The translations under genes and the position numbers were made by a program. Of a DNA stretch of 64,000 nucleotides, positions 1 to 8,924 are shown piece by piece. The first letter of the stretch is position 1. The number at the start of each line of letters is the position of its first letter. Source of the stretch: Fenollaria massiliensis (lineage in GTDB: Bacteria; Bacillota; Clostridia; Tissierellales; Peptoniphilaceae); assembly GCF_000312505.2 (NCBI RefSeq), contig NZ_HG326224.1:248001-312000 (forward strand), written 5' to 3'. The notes below the pieces were generated by a model. It was given only the letters and a program-made list of their open reading frames with translations. It was not told the DNA's origin and did no database searches.

Positions 1-341
1 CTCTTGTGATGATCTATGTTGATAATTTTTTTCGCAAATTTTAAATTATCTTCATTAAGAAGTCTTCTCTCATCAGCGCAATCAATTACTAAAAGCACAT
101 CGCACTCGCTCATGTCATCATCATAAAACTTTGTTTCTTCGATAAACTTGTATTTACTAGGAATATCATCAGGCTTAATTATATTTATAGTTTTATTTTT
201 ATATTTTTCTTTAAGTGAAAGATAAAGGCCAAGCGTTGACCCCATGTTGTCCCCGTCTGGAGATTTGTGAGAGATAATGTTTATGCTAGATGCATTTTCA
301 ACCGCTAGACCAATATCTTTTATACTGTTATTACTCTTCAT
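1..341 (-). CDS. nrnA: DHH-family phosphoesterase, NrnA-like, N-terminal part only
   Basis: The frame runs off the left window edge; only the first ~113 codons are present. Visible motifs are SHKSPDGD (about residues 24-31), VIDCAD and NIDHHK, which are DHH motifs I, II and III with their metal-binding Asp/His. Known role of the family: NrnA degrades short oligonucleotides (nanoRNA) and dephosphorylates pAp. The ATG at 341 overlaps the end of rbfA by 11 bases, so translation is probably coupled. The position after rbfA matches the usual Firmicutes nusA-infB operon. The DHHA1 C-terminal domain lies outside the window, so the exact subfamily is inferred from context. Confidence 0.85.
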   Translation of the reverse strand, partial: MKSNNSIKDIGLAVENASSINIISHKSPDGDNMGSTLGLYLSLKEKYKNKTINIIKPDDIPSKYKFIEETKFYDDDMSECDVLLVIDCADERRLLNEDNLKFAKKIINIDHHK

Positions 342-720
342 CTTCTTTTTGCTCTTCGTTTGTTTTTTCTTCGCTCTCTAAGTTTAATTTATTTAAAATC
401 TTTTGAATTTCTATACTATATTCAACGCTTTCATCAATTTTAAATCTAAGTTCAGGAACTTGTCTGATTTCTAAAACTTTTGCAAGACGTGATCTGATAT
501 AGCCCTTAGCATTTTCTAAGGCGCTTAAGGTATCTTCTTTAGTTTTTTGGCTGCCATAAATTGAGAAATATATAGTAGCCACAGAAGTATCATTAGATAG
601 CTCAACCTTAGATACGCTAGTCATTTGATCAATTCTAGGGTCCTTAAGTCCTTCGATTAGTAACTCAGAGATAATTCTTTGTATTTCAGATTGTACTCTA
701 TATAATCTTCTCTTGTCCAT
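331..720 (-). CDS. rbfA: Ribosome-binding factor A
   Basis: This 129-residue protein has the RbfA pattern: an N-terminal helix (MDKRRLYRVQSEIQRIISEL), a D-P-R segment near residue 28, beta strands around VSKVELSNDTSVATIYFS, and R-x-x-P-E-L-R-F near residues 87-93. RbfA is a KH-fold factor that binds free 30S subunits and helps 16S 5'-end maturation. The length is typical, with an acidic Glu-rich tail from about residue 115. It follows infB by 11 bases, the standard order. No internal promoter is evident. Confidence 0.95.
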   Translation of the reverse strand: MDKRRLYRVQSEIQRIISELLIEGLKDPRIDQMTSVSKVELSNDTSVATIYFSIYGSQKTKEDTLSALENAKGYIRSRLAKVLEIRQVPELRFKIDESVEYSIEIQKILNKLNLESEEKTNEEQKEDEE

Positions 721-731
721 AATATCACCTA

Positions 732-3008
732 TTAAGCCTTAACTTCTTCTATGATGTAGGCTTCCATTTCGTCGCCTTCCTTGATGTCATTATAATTTTC
801 AAGACCTAGACCAGCTTCATATCCAGTAGCTACTTCTTTAGCGTCATCTTTAAATCTCTTTAATGAAGAAATGCCTCCGTCATGAATAACCACATCGTCT
901 CTAAGAAGTCTTATACTTGAATTTCTTGTAATCTTTCCGTTGTCAACATAGATACCAGCAATGCTTTGTCCGTTAGGTAATCTAAATGTAGCACGTACAG
1001 TTGCTCTACCTAAAACAGTTTCCTTAGTCTTTGGCTTAAGCATACCCTTAACAGCGTTTTTGATATCATCTATGATGTCGTAAATAACTCTATATGTCTT
1101 AACTTCAATGCTTTCAGCGTTTGCTAAGTCCATCGCACCATTGTTTGGTCTTACGTTAAATCCTATGATAATGGCGTTTGATGCGCTAGCAAGCATTACG
1201 TCAGACTCACTGATTCCGCCTACACCGCTGTGTATAACGCTTACCTTAACTTCTTCGTTTGAAAGCTTTGTAAGTGATGAGGCGATGGCTTCGATTGAAC
1301 CCTTGTTGTCCGCCTTGATGATTACATTTAAGTCTTTTAGCTCGCCTTCTTTGATTCTGTCAAATAGATTGTCCAAAGAAACTTTTTGAGTAGCTGTAAT
1401 CATTTCTTCTCTTTGCTTTTCTTTTCTCATCTCAGCAATGGCTCTAGCCTTCTTTTCAGATTCAACTGCGTAGAAAAATTCGCCTGCTTCAGGAACTTCG
1501 CTTAAGCCCATAATCTTAACTGGTGTACTTGGTGTTGCCTTCATGATGCCCTTACCGTTATCATCAACCATAAGTCTAATTTTACCGCAAGATGTTCCTG
1601 ATACAACATAGTCGCCCTTCTTAAGAGTTCCTTTTTGTACTAGAACAGTCGCTGTAGGTCCTTGTCCTTTATCAAGTTGAGCTTCAATTACTGTACCCAT
1701 TGCTCTTCTATTAGGATTTGCCTTGATGTCTTCCATCTCAGCAACTAGAATAATCATTTCAAGTAGTTCATCTATATTGATTCTCTTCTTTGCAGATACT
1801 TCTACTGTAATAGTTGATCCACCCCATTTTTCTGGAAGTAAATCATTATCTGCTAGCTCTTGATATATTCTTTCAATATTTGCTTCTGGTCTATCTATCT
1901 TGTTAATAGCTACGATGATAGGTACGCCAGCTGCTTTACTGTGAGAGATGGCTTCCTTTGTTTGTGGCATGATACCATCATCTGCTGCGACAACTATTAC
2001 TGATATATCAGTGATTTGCGCTCCTCTAGCTCTCATTTGTGTAAAAGCTTCGTGGCCTGGTGTGTCTAGAAAAACTATTTTTTTGCCTTTAACATTGATG
2101 CTATAGGCACCAATTCTTTGAGTGATACCACCTGCTTCACCAGCTTGTACCTTAGTTTGTCTAATCGCATCAAGAAGTGATGTCTTACCATGATCAACGT
2201 GTCCCATAACTGTAACTACTGGTGGTCTAGTAACTAAAGTGTCTTCACTGTCTTCAAAATCAAGTTCTAGTGCTTCTTCTTCTGATTGAGGTACTTCTAA
2301 TTCAACTTTTACACCAAATTCATCGGCCATAAGTGAAGCTGTATCGAAGTCAATACTTTGGTTTTGATTAAGCATAAGTCCAAGCATTATAAGCTTAGTA
2401 ATTAATTGATTTACACCAACGCCAAGCTTTTCAGCAAGGTCCTTAACAACGATAGGATCAGTGATATAAACCACTTCATCTTTAGCTTTTTTAGCTTCTA
2501 CTTTTTCTTCTTTTACTTCTTGAGCTTTTTCTACGTTGTTTTTATTTTGCTTGTTTTTGTTCTTTTTATTTTTCTTATTTGATTGATTTTCTTCTTTATT
2601 ACCTTTATTTATATATTTTTCTTCTTTATTTTTATGCTTATTTTTATTCTTATTATCGGCACTATCCTTCTTGTCTTCATGTTTTGCCTCTTGTTTTGTT
2701 TCTTTCTTTAATTCTGGCTTATTAGCCTCATTTTTTGCGCCCTTATTTGTTTTATTAGCTTTTTTATCACTTGCTTTTTTATCTATTGTTTCACTTTCTT
2801 CTTTAATTTTGTGTATCTTTTTCTTTGGTTTTTCTTTGACAGCTATTTTATCTTCTTCTATAAAAAGATCTCTTATCATATTAGCTGTTTCTTCATCTAC
2901 ACCACTTAAGTGAGTCATTGGCGGTAGATTTAGTTCTTGGAGTTTATCTAGTAGTTCTTTTGTTTCCATATTCAATTCTTTCGCTAATTCGTAAACTCTT
3001 GTCTTCAT
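732..3008 (-). CDS. infB: Translation initiation factor IF-2
   Basis: This 758-residue protein has an IF2_N domain at about residues 1-52, a very Lys/Asn/Glu-rich linker at about 55-175, a second IF2_N-like segment at about 180-235, and the GTPase domain. The G1 motif GHVDHGKT lies at 269-276, G3 DTPGHE near 315, and G4 NKID near 369. The beta-barrel and C1/C2 domains follow and reach the end. IF-2 delivers initiator fMet-tRNA to the 30S subunit and promotes subunit joining. The gene lies 4 bases after rnpM and 11 before rbfA. The linker is low complexity and is the only unusual part. An L7Ae-like ylxQ gene, often found between ylxR and infB, is absent. Confidence 0.97.
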   Translation of the reverse strand: MKTRVYELAKELNMETKELLDKLQELNLPPMTHLSGVDEETANMIRDLFIEEDKIAVKEKPKKKIHKIKEESETIDKKASDKKANKTNKGAKNEANKPELKKETKQEAKHEDKKDSADNKNKNKHKNKEEKYINKGNKEENQSNKKNKKNKNKQNKNNVEKAQEVKEEKVEAKKAKDEVVYITDPIVVKDLAEKLGVGVNQLITKLIMLGLMLNQNQSIDFDTASLMADEFGVKVELEVPQSEEEALELDFEDSEDTLVTRPPVVTVMGHVDHGKTSLLDAIRQTKVQAGEAGGITQRIGAYSINVKGKKIVFLDTPGHEAFTQMRARGAQITDISVIVVAADDGIMPQTKEAISHSKAAGVPIIVAINKIDRPEANIERIYQELADNDLLPEKWGGSTITVEVSAKKRINIDELLEMIILVAEMEDIKANPNRRAMGTVIEAQLDKGQGPTATVLVQKGTLKKGDYVVSGTSCGKIRLMVDDNGKGIMKATPSTPVKIMGLSEVPEAGEFFYAVESEKKARAIAEMRKEKQREEMITATQKVSLDNLFDRIKEGELKDLNVIIKADNKGSIEAIASSLTKLSNEEVKVSVIHSGVGGISESDVMLASASNAIIIGFNVRPNNGAMDLANAESIEVKTYRVIYDIIDDIKNAVKGMLKPKTKETVLGRATVRATFRLPNGQSIAGIYVDNGKITRNSSIRLLRDDVVIHDGGISSLKRFKDDAKEVATGYEAGLGLENYNDIKEGDEMEAYIIEEVKA

Positions 3009-3012
3009 ATAA

Positions 3013-3273
3013 TCACTCCTTCTTTACATTTCTTAGCTCCTCTAAGGTTTCATTATCTATATTACATTTTAAAGATTTTTTAAATAAATTCTTTTCAATT
3101 GCATGATTAATGCATTCTTCGTTATTGCACACATAGCTTCCGCGGCCTTGTATTTTTTGATCTTTGTCAATAAATACGCCCTTCTCAGTCTTAGCTAGTC
3201 TAAGCATTTCATATTTATTGTGAAATGACCTGCATGCGACGCATTTTCTTTCGAAAGTTTTATTCTTCGTCAT
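3013..3273 (-). CDS. rnpM: YlxR/RnpM family RNA-binding protein (DUF448)
   Basis: This is a small basic protein with the YlxR signature: R-K-C-V-A-C-R near the N-terminus, then GRGSYVC and C-I-N-H-A-I. In Bacillus this family (RnpM) binds RNase P RNA and modulates its activity. I use the ATG at 3273 because it gives the usual start just before the RKCVACR motif; an upstream ATG at 3288 in the same frame would add five residues. The start overlaps the nusA 3' end by 14 bases, implying coupled translation. The nusA-rnpM-infB position is the standard one. Confidence 0.9.
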   Translation of the reverse strand: MTKNKTFERKCVACRSFHNKYEMLRLAKTEKGVFIDKDQKIQGRGSYVCNNEECINHAIEKNLFKKSLKCNIDNETLEELRNVKKE

Positions 3274-4387
3274 TTCTAAATAAATCAATTAATGAATCAT
3301 TTAATATTTCTTGATTGTCAGCATCATAGTACGGCTCACTTGTTGGTCCTGTAAATGTGCTAGGATCTTCTGGATGAATATCTATCTTCCAAGTAGTAAG
3401 TCTAGCAGCTAGTCTTACGTTTTGTCCTTGCTTGCCTATAGCTAAACTGATTTGTGAGTTAGGTACTATGGCGATGGCTGATTTTTCTTCTTCGTTTATT
3501 TCGCAGCTAACTACATCTGCTGGTGATAGAGCGTTCTTTATGAATATCTCTGGATTTTCATCATAGATAATTATATCTATCTTTTCTCCATTAAGCTCTT
3601 CAACGATTGAGTTAACTCTTTGACCCTTTTGTCCAACGCAAGCGCCTAGTGGATCTATGCTATCATCTTTTGCGTAAACAGCAATCTTTGATCTAGATCC
3701 TGCTTCTCTAGCGATTGAGTAGATATCGATAAGTCCTTCTGTTATTTCAGGCACTTCTAGTTCAAAAAGTCTTCTAACTAAGATAGCCTTTGCTCTTGAA
3801 AGAACTATTTGTGGTCCTTTACTAGTCTTTCTAATCTCTGATATAACTAGCTTTAATCTGTCTCCCATCTTATAGACTTCATTTGGGATTTGTTCGCTTG
3901 GCGGAATTATGCCTTCGACCTTGCCCATGTCTATGAAGATGTTTTTATTTGAGATTCTTTGGATTTGTCCTGTGATAATTTCGCCTTGTCTTACTATAAA
4001 TTCATCGTGAATTTTTTCTCTCTCGGCGTCCTTTATCTTTTGTATTACAACTTGTTTAGCTGTTTGAGCAGCTATTCTGCCATATTCCTTTGGAGCTTCT
4101 TCAAAATTAACTGTATCACCAACTTTATATTTGGAGCTAATTTTCTTAGCATCTTTTAAAGATATTTCATTGACATCGTCTTCAACTTCATCAACAACAG
4201 TTTTTTGCGAATAAAGTTTTATATCTCCTGTCTCTCTGTTGATGTCAACTACAACATTTTGCTCGGTTTGAAAATTCTTTCTAAAGCTTGATACTAATGC
4301 AGTCTCCAAAGCATCAAAAATAACATCTTTAGATATACCTTTGCTTTTTTCTAATTCGTCTAAAGCTTCTATAAACTCTTTGTTCAT
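3260..4387 (-). CDS. nusA: Transcription termination/antitermination factor NusA
   Basis: About 375 residues, the short Gram-positive form without the C-terminal acidic repeats of E. coli. Domains: the N-terminal RNA polymerase-binding domain (about 1-125), an S1 domain (about 130-200; GQIQRISNKNIFIDMGKVEG), then two KH domains (about 205-345; DPLGACVGQKGQRVNSI and SLAIGKQGQNVRLAARLT). NusA binds RNA polymerase and controls pausing and termination. Two ATGs are adjacent; the second (4387) is 4 bases from the Shine-Dalgarno AGGAGGG and is preferred over 4390. It lies between rimP and rnpM as usual. Confidence 0.96.
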   Translation of the reverse strand: MNKEFIEALDELEKSKGISKDVIFDALETALVSSFRKNFQTEQNVVVDINRETGDIKLYSQKTVVDEVEDDVNEISLKDAKKISSKYKVGDTVNFEEAPKEYGRIAAQTAKQVVIQKIKDAEREKIHDEFIVRQGEIITGQIQRISNKNIFIDMGKVEGIIPPSEQIPNEVYKMGDRLKLVISEIRKTSKGPQIVLSRAKAILVRRLFELEVPEITEGLIDIYSIAREAGSRSKIAVYAKDDSIDPLGACVGQKGQRVNSIVEELNGEKIDIIIYDENPEIFIKNALSPADVVSCEINEEEKSAIAIVPNSQISLAIGKQGQNVRLAARLTTWKIDIHPEDPSTFTGPTSEPYYDADNQEILNDSLIDLFRNDEE

Positions 4388-4396
4388 CATACCCTC

Positions 4397-4846
4397 CTAA
4401 AATTCTATAGCCTGCGTAAGTTTTTTTACATCGGCTCTTTTGATTTCAATAATTTTTCCATCACAATCAAGTGTGAATGATTCTTCATCGTATTTTTTAA
4501 GTATGCCTATGTGCTTTTCGTTATTTTTTAGTTTTGCATCGAGTTTTATGTCCATGTTTCTTCTAAAATCATCATCCGTCTTTATAGGTCTATCTATACC
4601 CGGAGATGATATTTCTAAATAATACTTGTCCTTGAGTTCTTTTTCTGCTTCAAAAATTGGATCTAGCTTTTCTGATGCCTCTTGAAGTAGGTCTATATCA
4701 AGACCATCCTTCTTGTATACAAATACAGTTACCGTCATCTCGCCTTTTTGTCTTGTAAAAGCAATATCAACTAGCTCTGCCTTTAAATCTTCAAGCGCCT
4801 TAGCTACACTTGGACTAAGTTTTTCTTTTAAACTTTTGTAATTCAT
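4397..4846 (-). CDS. rimP: Ribosome maturation factor RimP
   Basis: The 149-residue protein contains the RimP core GIDRPIKTDDDFRRN and the N-terminal domain with VFVYKKDGLDIDLLQEASE, plus a C-terminal Sm-like domain. RimP assists 30S subunit maturation. The frame can begin at a GTG at 4855, but AGGGG sits 8 bases before the ATG at 4846 and touches the GTG, so 4846 is chosen. It is first gene of the operon and follows the promoter at 4915-4943. Confidence 0.92.
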   Translation of the reverse strand: MNYKSLKEKLSPSVAKALEDLKAELVDIAFTRQKGEMTVTVFVYKKDGLDIDLLQEASEKLDPIFEAEKELKDKYYLEISSPGIDRPIKTDDDFRRNMDIKLDAKLKNNEKHIGILKKYDEESFTLDCDGKIIEIKRADVKKLTQAIEF

Positions 4847-4871
4847 ATCTCTCACCCCTCATTATAAAATA

Positions 4872-4891
4872 AAGAGTGGCGAGCCACTCTT
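4872..4891 (-). terminator. Hairpin with U-rich tail in the rimP leader
   Basis: Inverted repeat AAGAGTGGC / GCCACTCTT (9 bp, 2-base spacer), followed on the minus strand by an AT/U-rich stretch (TTATTTTATAAT). It lies downstream of rho and also downstream of the rimP promoter at 4915-4943. It could therefore end rho transcripts and also act as an attenuator in the rimP-nusA leader. The hairpin is seen directly; the attenuation role is inference. Confidence 0.6.
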
Positions 4892-4914
4892 CAATGCAAA
4901 ATATTACCTTATAT

Positions 4915-4943
4915 ATTATATCATATAATAAGACTATTTACAA
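4915..4943 (-). promoter_or_regulatory. Sigma-A promoter of the rimP-nusA-infB operon
   Basis: Minus-strand TTGTAA (4938-4943), a 17-base spacer, and TATAAT (4915-4920) preceded by an extended TGA. The -35 region overlaps a weak 6-bp hairpin (4932-4946) that may help end rho transcription. Confidence 0.75.
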
Positions 4944-4956
4944 GTCTTTTATAAAA

Positions 4957-6371
4957 TTAATCATTCTTAATTAAAGCTTTGTCTAAACTATTAACAAGTT
5001 CCTTATTAGATGATGTATTCGTCATGAATTTACGTAAATATTCAACCGCGTATTCATTTCCGTTCTTATTCATCAAGGCTCTAAACTTTCTTTGAATCTT
5101 TAAAGTTTTTTCATCTAATAATAATTCATCCTTCCTTGTGCCTGAATTTAATATGTCAATGGCTGGAAAGAGCCTCATGTTTGATAGGTCTCTATCAAGA
5201 TAGAGCTCCATGTTGCCAGTACCTTTAAATTCTTCGTAAATAACTTGATCCATCCTCGAGCCAGTATCAATCAAAGCAGTTGCTAGTATGCTTAGACTGC
5301 CTTTATCCTTGAAGTTTCTTGCCGCTCCAAAAAATTTCTTCGGTCCAAATAAAGCGCCTGGATCCAAACCTCCCGATAGCGATCTACCTGTTGGCGTTAT
5401 CATCATGTTATATGCTCTGGCAAGTCTTGTGATGCTATCAAGAAGTATAACTACATCCTTTTTATGCTCGACAAGTCTCTTTGCTCTCTCAAGCGTCATT
5501 TGTGATACCTTTATATGATTTTCAAGATCTTCGTCAAAAGTCGAGTAAATCACATCGCCATTGATGCTTCTCTTAAGATCGGTAACTTCTTCTGGTCTTT
5601 CATCAATTAAAAGAACTATAAGTTTTATCTCTGGATGATTTATGTTAATGGCATTGGCAATCTTTTTGATTAAAGTAGTCTTACCAGCCTTTGGCGGCGC
5701 AACGATAAGTCCTCTTTGTCCCTTGCCTATAGGTGAGATTAAATCAATAAACCTTGTAGATAGTTCATCTTTAGTCGTTTCAAGCTTAATAAGCTCATCT
5801 GGATACTCTGGAACCAAATCATCAAAGTCCGCTCTCTTAAAGCAAGTATCAAGACTATCTCCATTGACCTTATTGATATAAACTACGGCATTCTTAGAAT
5901 TTTCTTCATTTGATTCGTCTTTTTTTCTGACCTTGCCAGTGATTTCGTCGCCTTGTCTTAATAAAAACTTTTTTATATAAGTTGGCGAAACATAATAATC
6001 ATTGTCGCTTTGTGAATAATTTTCTCTTCTTAAAAATCCAAAACCATCTGGAAGTATCTCTAAGATGCCTGTTACTTCAACCGTTTCAATACCATCTATA
6101 GAGTTATCTTTAGTTGTTTTTGAATCAGTTTTTTCTTCTTTTGATTTATTTTTTTCAATGTTTGCGCTATTATTATTAATTTTTCAAAAAATTCATCCAA
6201 ATTCTTACATGACTTAAAAGCATCCTCATCATGATTTGTGCGGATGCTCTTAAGAATATATTCAATAAGCTCAAGTTTTTTTAACTTAGTAAAGTTTTTT
6301 AGCCCATAGTTTTTAGCAAAATTTTGTAGCTCTACTAATTTATAATCATCTAAGTGATTATCTACAATCAT
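4957..6371 (-). CDS. rho: Transcription termination factor Rho, split by an apparent frameshift
   Basis: Two frames together make one Rho. The N-terminal part (6371 to about 6187) is a Rho_N-like helical domain. The rest, open from 6183 to 4957, carries an acidic/basic linker, the cold-shock RNA-binding domain ([16 protein letters not shown]), and the ATPase domain with Walker [10 protein letters not shown], Walker B-like [10 protein letters not shown] and the R-loop region. Reading one frame then the other needs a -1 shift near GAAAAATTA (about 6180-6187); one extra A in the A5 run would restore a single frame. The ATG at 6371 overlaps the glpX stop (ATGA), supporting that start. Rho is a hexameric RNA helicase that ends transcription; a second hypothetical start at TTG 5817 would lack the RNA-binding domain. 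Sequencing error, real mutation and recoding are all possible; I favour error. Confidence 0.85.
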
Positions 6372-7336
6372 TTAGCGTACTCCGGCTTTTTATCTAGTAT
6401 ATGAGTTGCTTTGATAAATCTAATTGTGCCTGTTTCAGCTCTTAGTACTAGTGTTTCTGTCTCACAAACGTTTTTCTTGATAAATTTAACTCCATCAAGT
6501 AATTCGCCGTGTGATACACCTGTTGCTGAGAAAGCAATTTCATCGCCTTTAACAAGATCGTCAAGATGAAGTATTTTATCTGGATTTATGCCCATCTTGA
6601 TACATCTTTCTTTTTCTTTCTCATCTTTTGGTAAAAGTTTACCTTGCATTTCGCCGCCCATGCACTTAAGTGCTGCTGCAGCTAAAACGCCCTCAGGTGC
6701 ACCACCACTACCAAGAAGCATATCAACGTTAGTATCTTCAAAGCAAGTTTGTATTGCAGCGATAACGTCGCCATCATTAATAAATTTAATTCTAGCTCCA
6801 TTGTCCCTAAGCTCTTTAACTATAGCATCGTGTCTTGGTCTGTTTAGCATAACTACAGTTGTTTCAGAAACTTCTTTGTTAAGTGCCTTAGCAACTGCTT
6901 TTAAATTTTCTGTAACAGACTTTTCTATATCAACAACGCCCTTAGCCTTAGGTCCAACAGCAATTTTATTCATATACATGTCAGGAGCATGTAAAAGACA
7001 GCCAGCTGGTGCAACGGCTACAACTGATATAGCGTTTGGCATACCATTGGCAATTGAGTTTGTTCCATCTAGTGGGTCTACAGCTATGTCAACTTTAATT
7101 GCTCCGTCCTTGCGATCACCAATCTTTTCGCCTATATATAGCATAGGCGCTTCATCAATCTCGCCCTCGCCTATAACTACAGTACCGTCTATGTCAACAG
7201 TATCGAACATTCTTCTCATAGCTTCAACTGCAGCTCCGTCAGCAGCGTTCTTTTCGCCTCTTCCAAGCCATGGAGCAGAGCTTAATGCAGCTGCTTCAGT
7301 AACTCTGGCTAAATTCATTACTAAATTTCTATCCAT
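6368..7336 (-). CDS. glpX: Class II fructose-1,6-bisphosphatase
   Basis: 322 residues, normal for GlpX. Metal and substrate motifs are [11 protein letters not shown] (57-67) and DPLDGTNS (87-94), followed by a [17 protein letters not shown] segment typical of GlpX. It hydrolyses fructose 1,6-bisphosphate to fructose 6-phosphate in gluconeogenesis. It sits between a transaldolase-type gene and rho, with 9 bases before it and a 4-base overlap after it, so it is part of a sugar-phosphate operon. Confidence 0.95.
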   Translation of the reverse strand: MDRNLVMNLARVTEAAALSSAPWLGRGEKNAADGAAVEAMRRMFDTVDIDGTVVIGEGEIDEAPMLYIGEKIGDRKDGAIKVDIAVDPLDGTNSIANGMPNAISVVAVAPAGCLLHAPDMYMNKIAVGPKAKGVVDIEKSVTENLKAVAKALNKEVSETTVVMLNRPRHDAIVKELRDNGARIKFINDGDVIAAIQTCFEDTNVDMLLGSGGAPEGVLAAAALKCMGGEMQGKLLPKDEKEKERCIKMGINPDKILHLDDLVKGDEIAFSATGVSHGELLDGVKFIKKNVCETETLVLRAETGTIRFIKATHILDKKPEYAK

Positions 7337-7345
7337 AATTCTCTC

Positions 7346-7987
7346 CTATTTAACACTTTCCCAATCTTTTAAAAATCTTTCTATACCACTATCTGTTAAT
7401 GGGTGGTGAAGCATTTGTTTAAATACCTTATATGGCACTGTAGCTATGTCACATCCTAGTCTAGCGCATTCAACTACATGCATTGGATGTCTTACAGATG
7501 CTGCTATAACTTCAGTATCATAATCATAGTTATCAAATATATCCATGATTTCTTCGATTAAATTAAGTCCGTCTGTTGATATATCATCAAGTCTACCTAA
7601 GAATGGGCTTACATAGCTAGCTCCAGCTTTTGCAGCTAGAAGTGCTTGTGTTGAAGTAAATACAAGTGTTACGTTTGTCTTTATGCCCATAGCGTGTAAT
7701 TCTTTAACAGCTATAAGTCCTTCTTCAGTCATAGGTACTTTTATAATGATGTTTTTGTGTATCTTAGCAAGTTCTTTTGCTTCTTCTACCATCTCATCAT
7801 GTTTAAGTGAAACAACTTCTGCAGATATAGGTCCATCTACAATGCCAGTTATTTCAGTAACAACTTCTTTAAAATCTCTTTTTTCTTTAGCGATAAGGCT
7901 TGGGTTTGTAGTAACTCCATCAACTACTCCCCAATTAGCGATCTCTCTAATTTCATTAACATTAGCTGTATCAATAAATAGTTTCAT
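7346..7987 (-). CDS. fsa: Transaldolase-like protein (fructose-6-phosphate aldolase family)
   Basis: A compact 213-residue TIM-barrel of the short TalC/FSA type: [10 protein letters not shown] start, GVTTNPSL at 24-31, and the Schiff-base Lys83 in IIKVPMT. Members either act as transaldolase in the pentose phosphate pathway or as fructose-6-phosphate aldolase; sequence alone does not separate these. A GGAGGAAAT Shine-Dalgarno precedes the ATG. It is directly upstream of glpX, which also handles fructose phosphates. I therefore see transaldolase function as the likelier role but use the general family name. Confidence 0.9.
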   Translation of the reverse strand: MKLFIDTANVNEIREIANWGVVDGVTTNPSLIAKEKRDFKEVVTEITGIVDGPISAEVVSLKHDEMVEEAKELAKIHKNIIIKVPMTEEGLIAVKELHAMGIKTNVTLVFTSTQALLAAKAGASYVSPFLGRLDDISTDGLNLIEEIMDIFDNYDYDTEVIAASVRHPMHVVECARLGCDIATVPYKVFKQMLHHPLTDSGIERFLKDWESVK

Positions 7988-7995
7988 ATTTCCTC

Positions 7996-8799
7996 CTATA
8001 GCCTAATCTTTGCTATCAATCTAAAGCCGTCAACAATCTCTTCGTCTTCAGCTAGTTCCCACATGTTTTTGTCATTTCTCATAAGCAGCATACTTCTTAA
8101 GTAGTACATCATGATACCTGCGTCTACATATGATGGCTTTCCATTGTTATCGTCAATATATAGATAAACATAGCTTCCTTTTATTACAAATCTCCATGGT
8201 TGAAGGTTTGATGTTGATGGTGCAAATCTTGCATAATAGAAAACATCGTCTAAACCTAAATTTTCAAGCATTTCTATATCCATGCTGTTAGCAAAACTGC
8301 CATCGAAAACGATTTCTTCAACTGGTTTTCTTTCAGAATATTTATCAAGGTCGAATGGGTTTGATGGTTTTTCATATCCAATAGCTAGAACGAAGTCTGA
8401 ATTGTTTGCATACATATCAAAAACTTCTCTCTTTTTATCTTCGGATACGCCAAATAAATCAACCCAGCAAGTAGCAATGTCAAGACCATGTAGCTTTGTG
8501 ATTAAACTTTCTGTGTAATAACTTTGCAAGATCATTGATTTTGCTGAGTCATCGCTTCTATTGATAACGATATAGTGAGGTGATTTAATCATAACACCTG
8601 AGTAGCCAGCGTGACCATCTAAAGCTTCGTAAACCATCTTTCCGTCCTTAACAATGTTAAAGCTTACAGAGCTTTGTCCATCTTCCTTAGATGTTTCAGA
8701 GCATATAGCTTTGATTTTAACAAGTGTATCATCGCTTAGCGGCTTAAGTTTAAAATCTCTCACTGATTTTCTAGTTTTTAGAAAATTATTCATTAACAA
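7996..8799 (-). CDS. Nitroreductase-family flavoprotein
   Basis: 267 residues with nitroreductase-family features: R-K-S-V-R-D-F near the N-terminus (FMN phosphate contact), a central [15 protein letters not shown] segment near residue 190, and a C-terminal conserved patch. The region is an internally duplicated-looking nitroreductase domain (two half-domains). Substrate is unknown. A TTG start at 8799 lies 7 bases after AAGGGGGAG; the next ATG (8793) is 13 bases away, so TTG is preferred. It is first in the operon with fsa, glpX and rho. Confidence 0.8.
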   Translation of the reverse strand: MLMNNFLKTRKSVRDFKLKPLSDDTLVKIKAICSETSKEDGQSSVSFNIVKDGKMVYEALDGHAGYSGVMIKSPHYIVINRSDDSAKSMILQSYYTESLITKLHGLDIATCWVDLFGVSEDKKREVFDMYANNSDFVLAIGYEKPSNPFDLDKYSERKPVEEIVFDGSFANSMDIEMLENLGLDDVFYYARFAPSTSNLQPWRFVIKGSYVYLYIDDNNGKPSYVDAGIMMYYLRSMLLMRNDKNMWELAEDEEIVDGFRLIAKIRL

Positions 8800-8848
8800 A
8801 ATATATCTCCCCCTTAAAATAATATGTAAAATTATGACTTACGGTTTT

Positions 8849-8877
8849 ATTATACCACATGTGGACTTACTTAGCAA
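8849..8877 (-). promoter_or_regulatory. Promoter of the nitroreductase-fsa-glpX-rho operon
   Basis: Minus-strand TTGCTA (8872-8877), 17-base spacer, TATAAT (8849-8854). It lies in the divergent region shared with the helicase gene on the plus strand. Confidence 0.7.
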
Positions 8878-8924
8878 ACCTTTATTTTTCTTTAAATTTG
8901 TTATATAATATCTATGGTGATTAA

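Noticed and set aside
6175-6195. Programmed frameshift in rho
   Set aside because: No X-XXY-YYZ heptamer or downstream pseudoknot was found, and grpE and ecfT show the same kind of break at runs, favouring read error.
6588-7409. Long 273-codon open frame on the plus strand opposite glpX
   Set aside because: It mirrors the codon bias of glpX on the minus strand, whose catalytic motifs are clear; the plus frame has no ribosome site and no recognisable domain.
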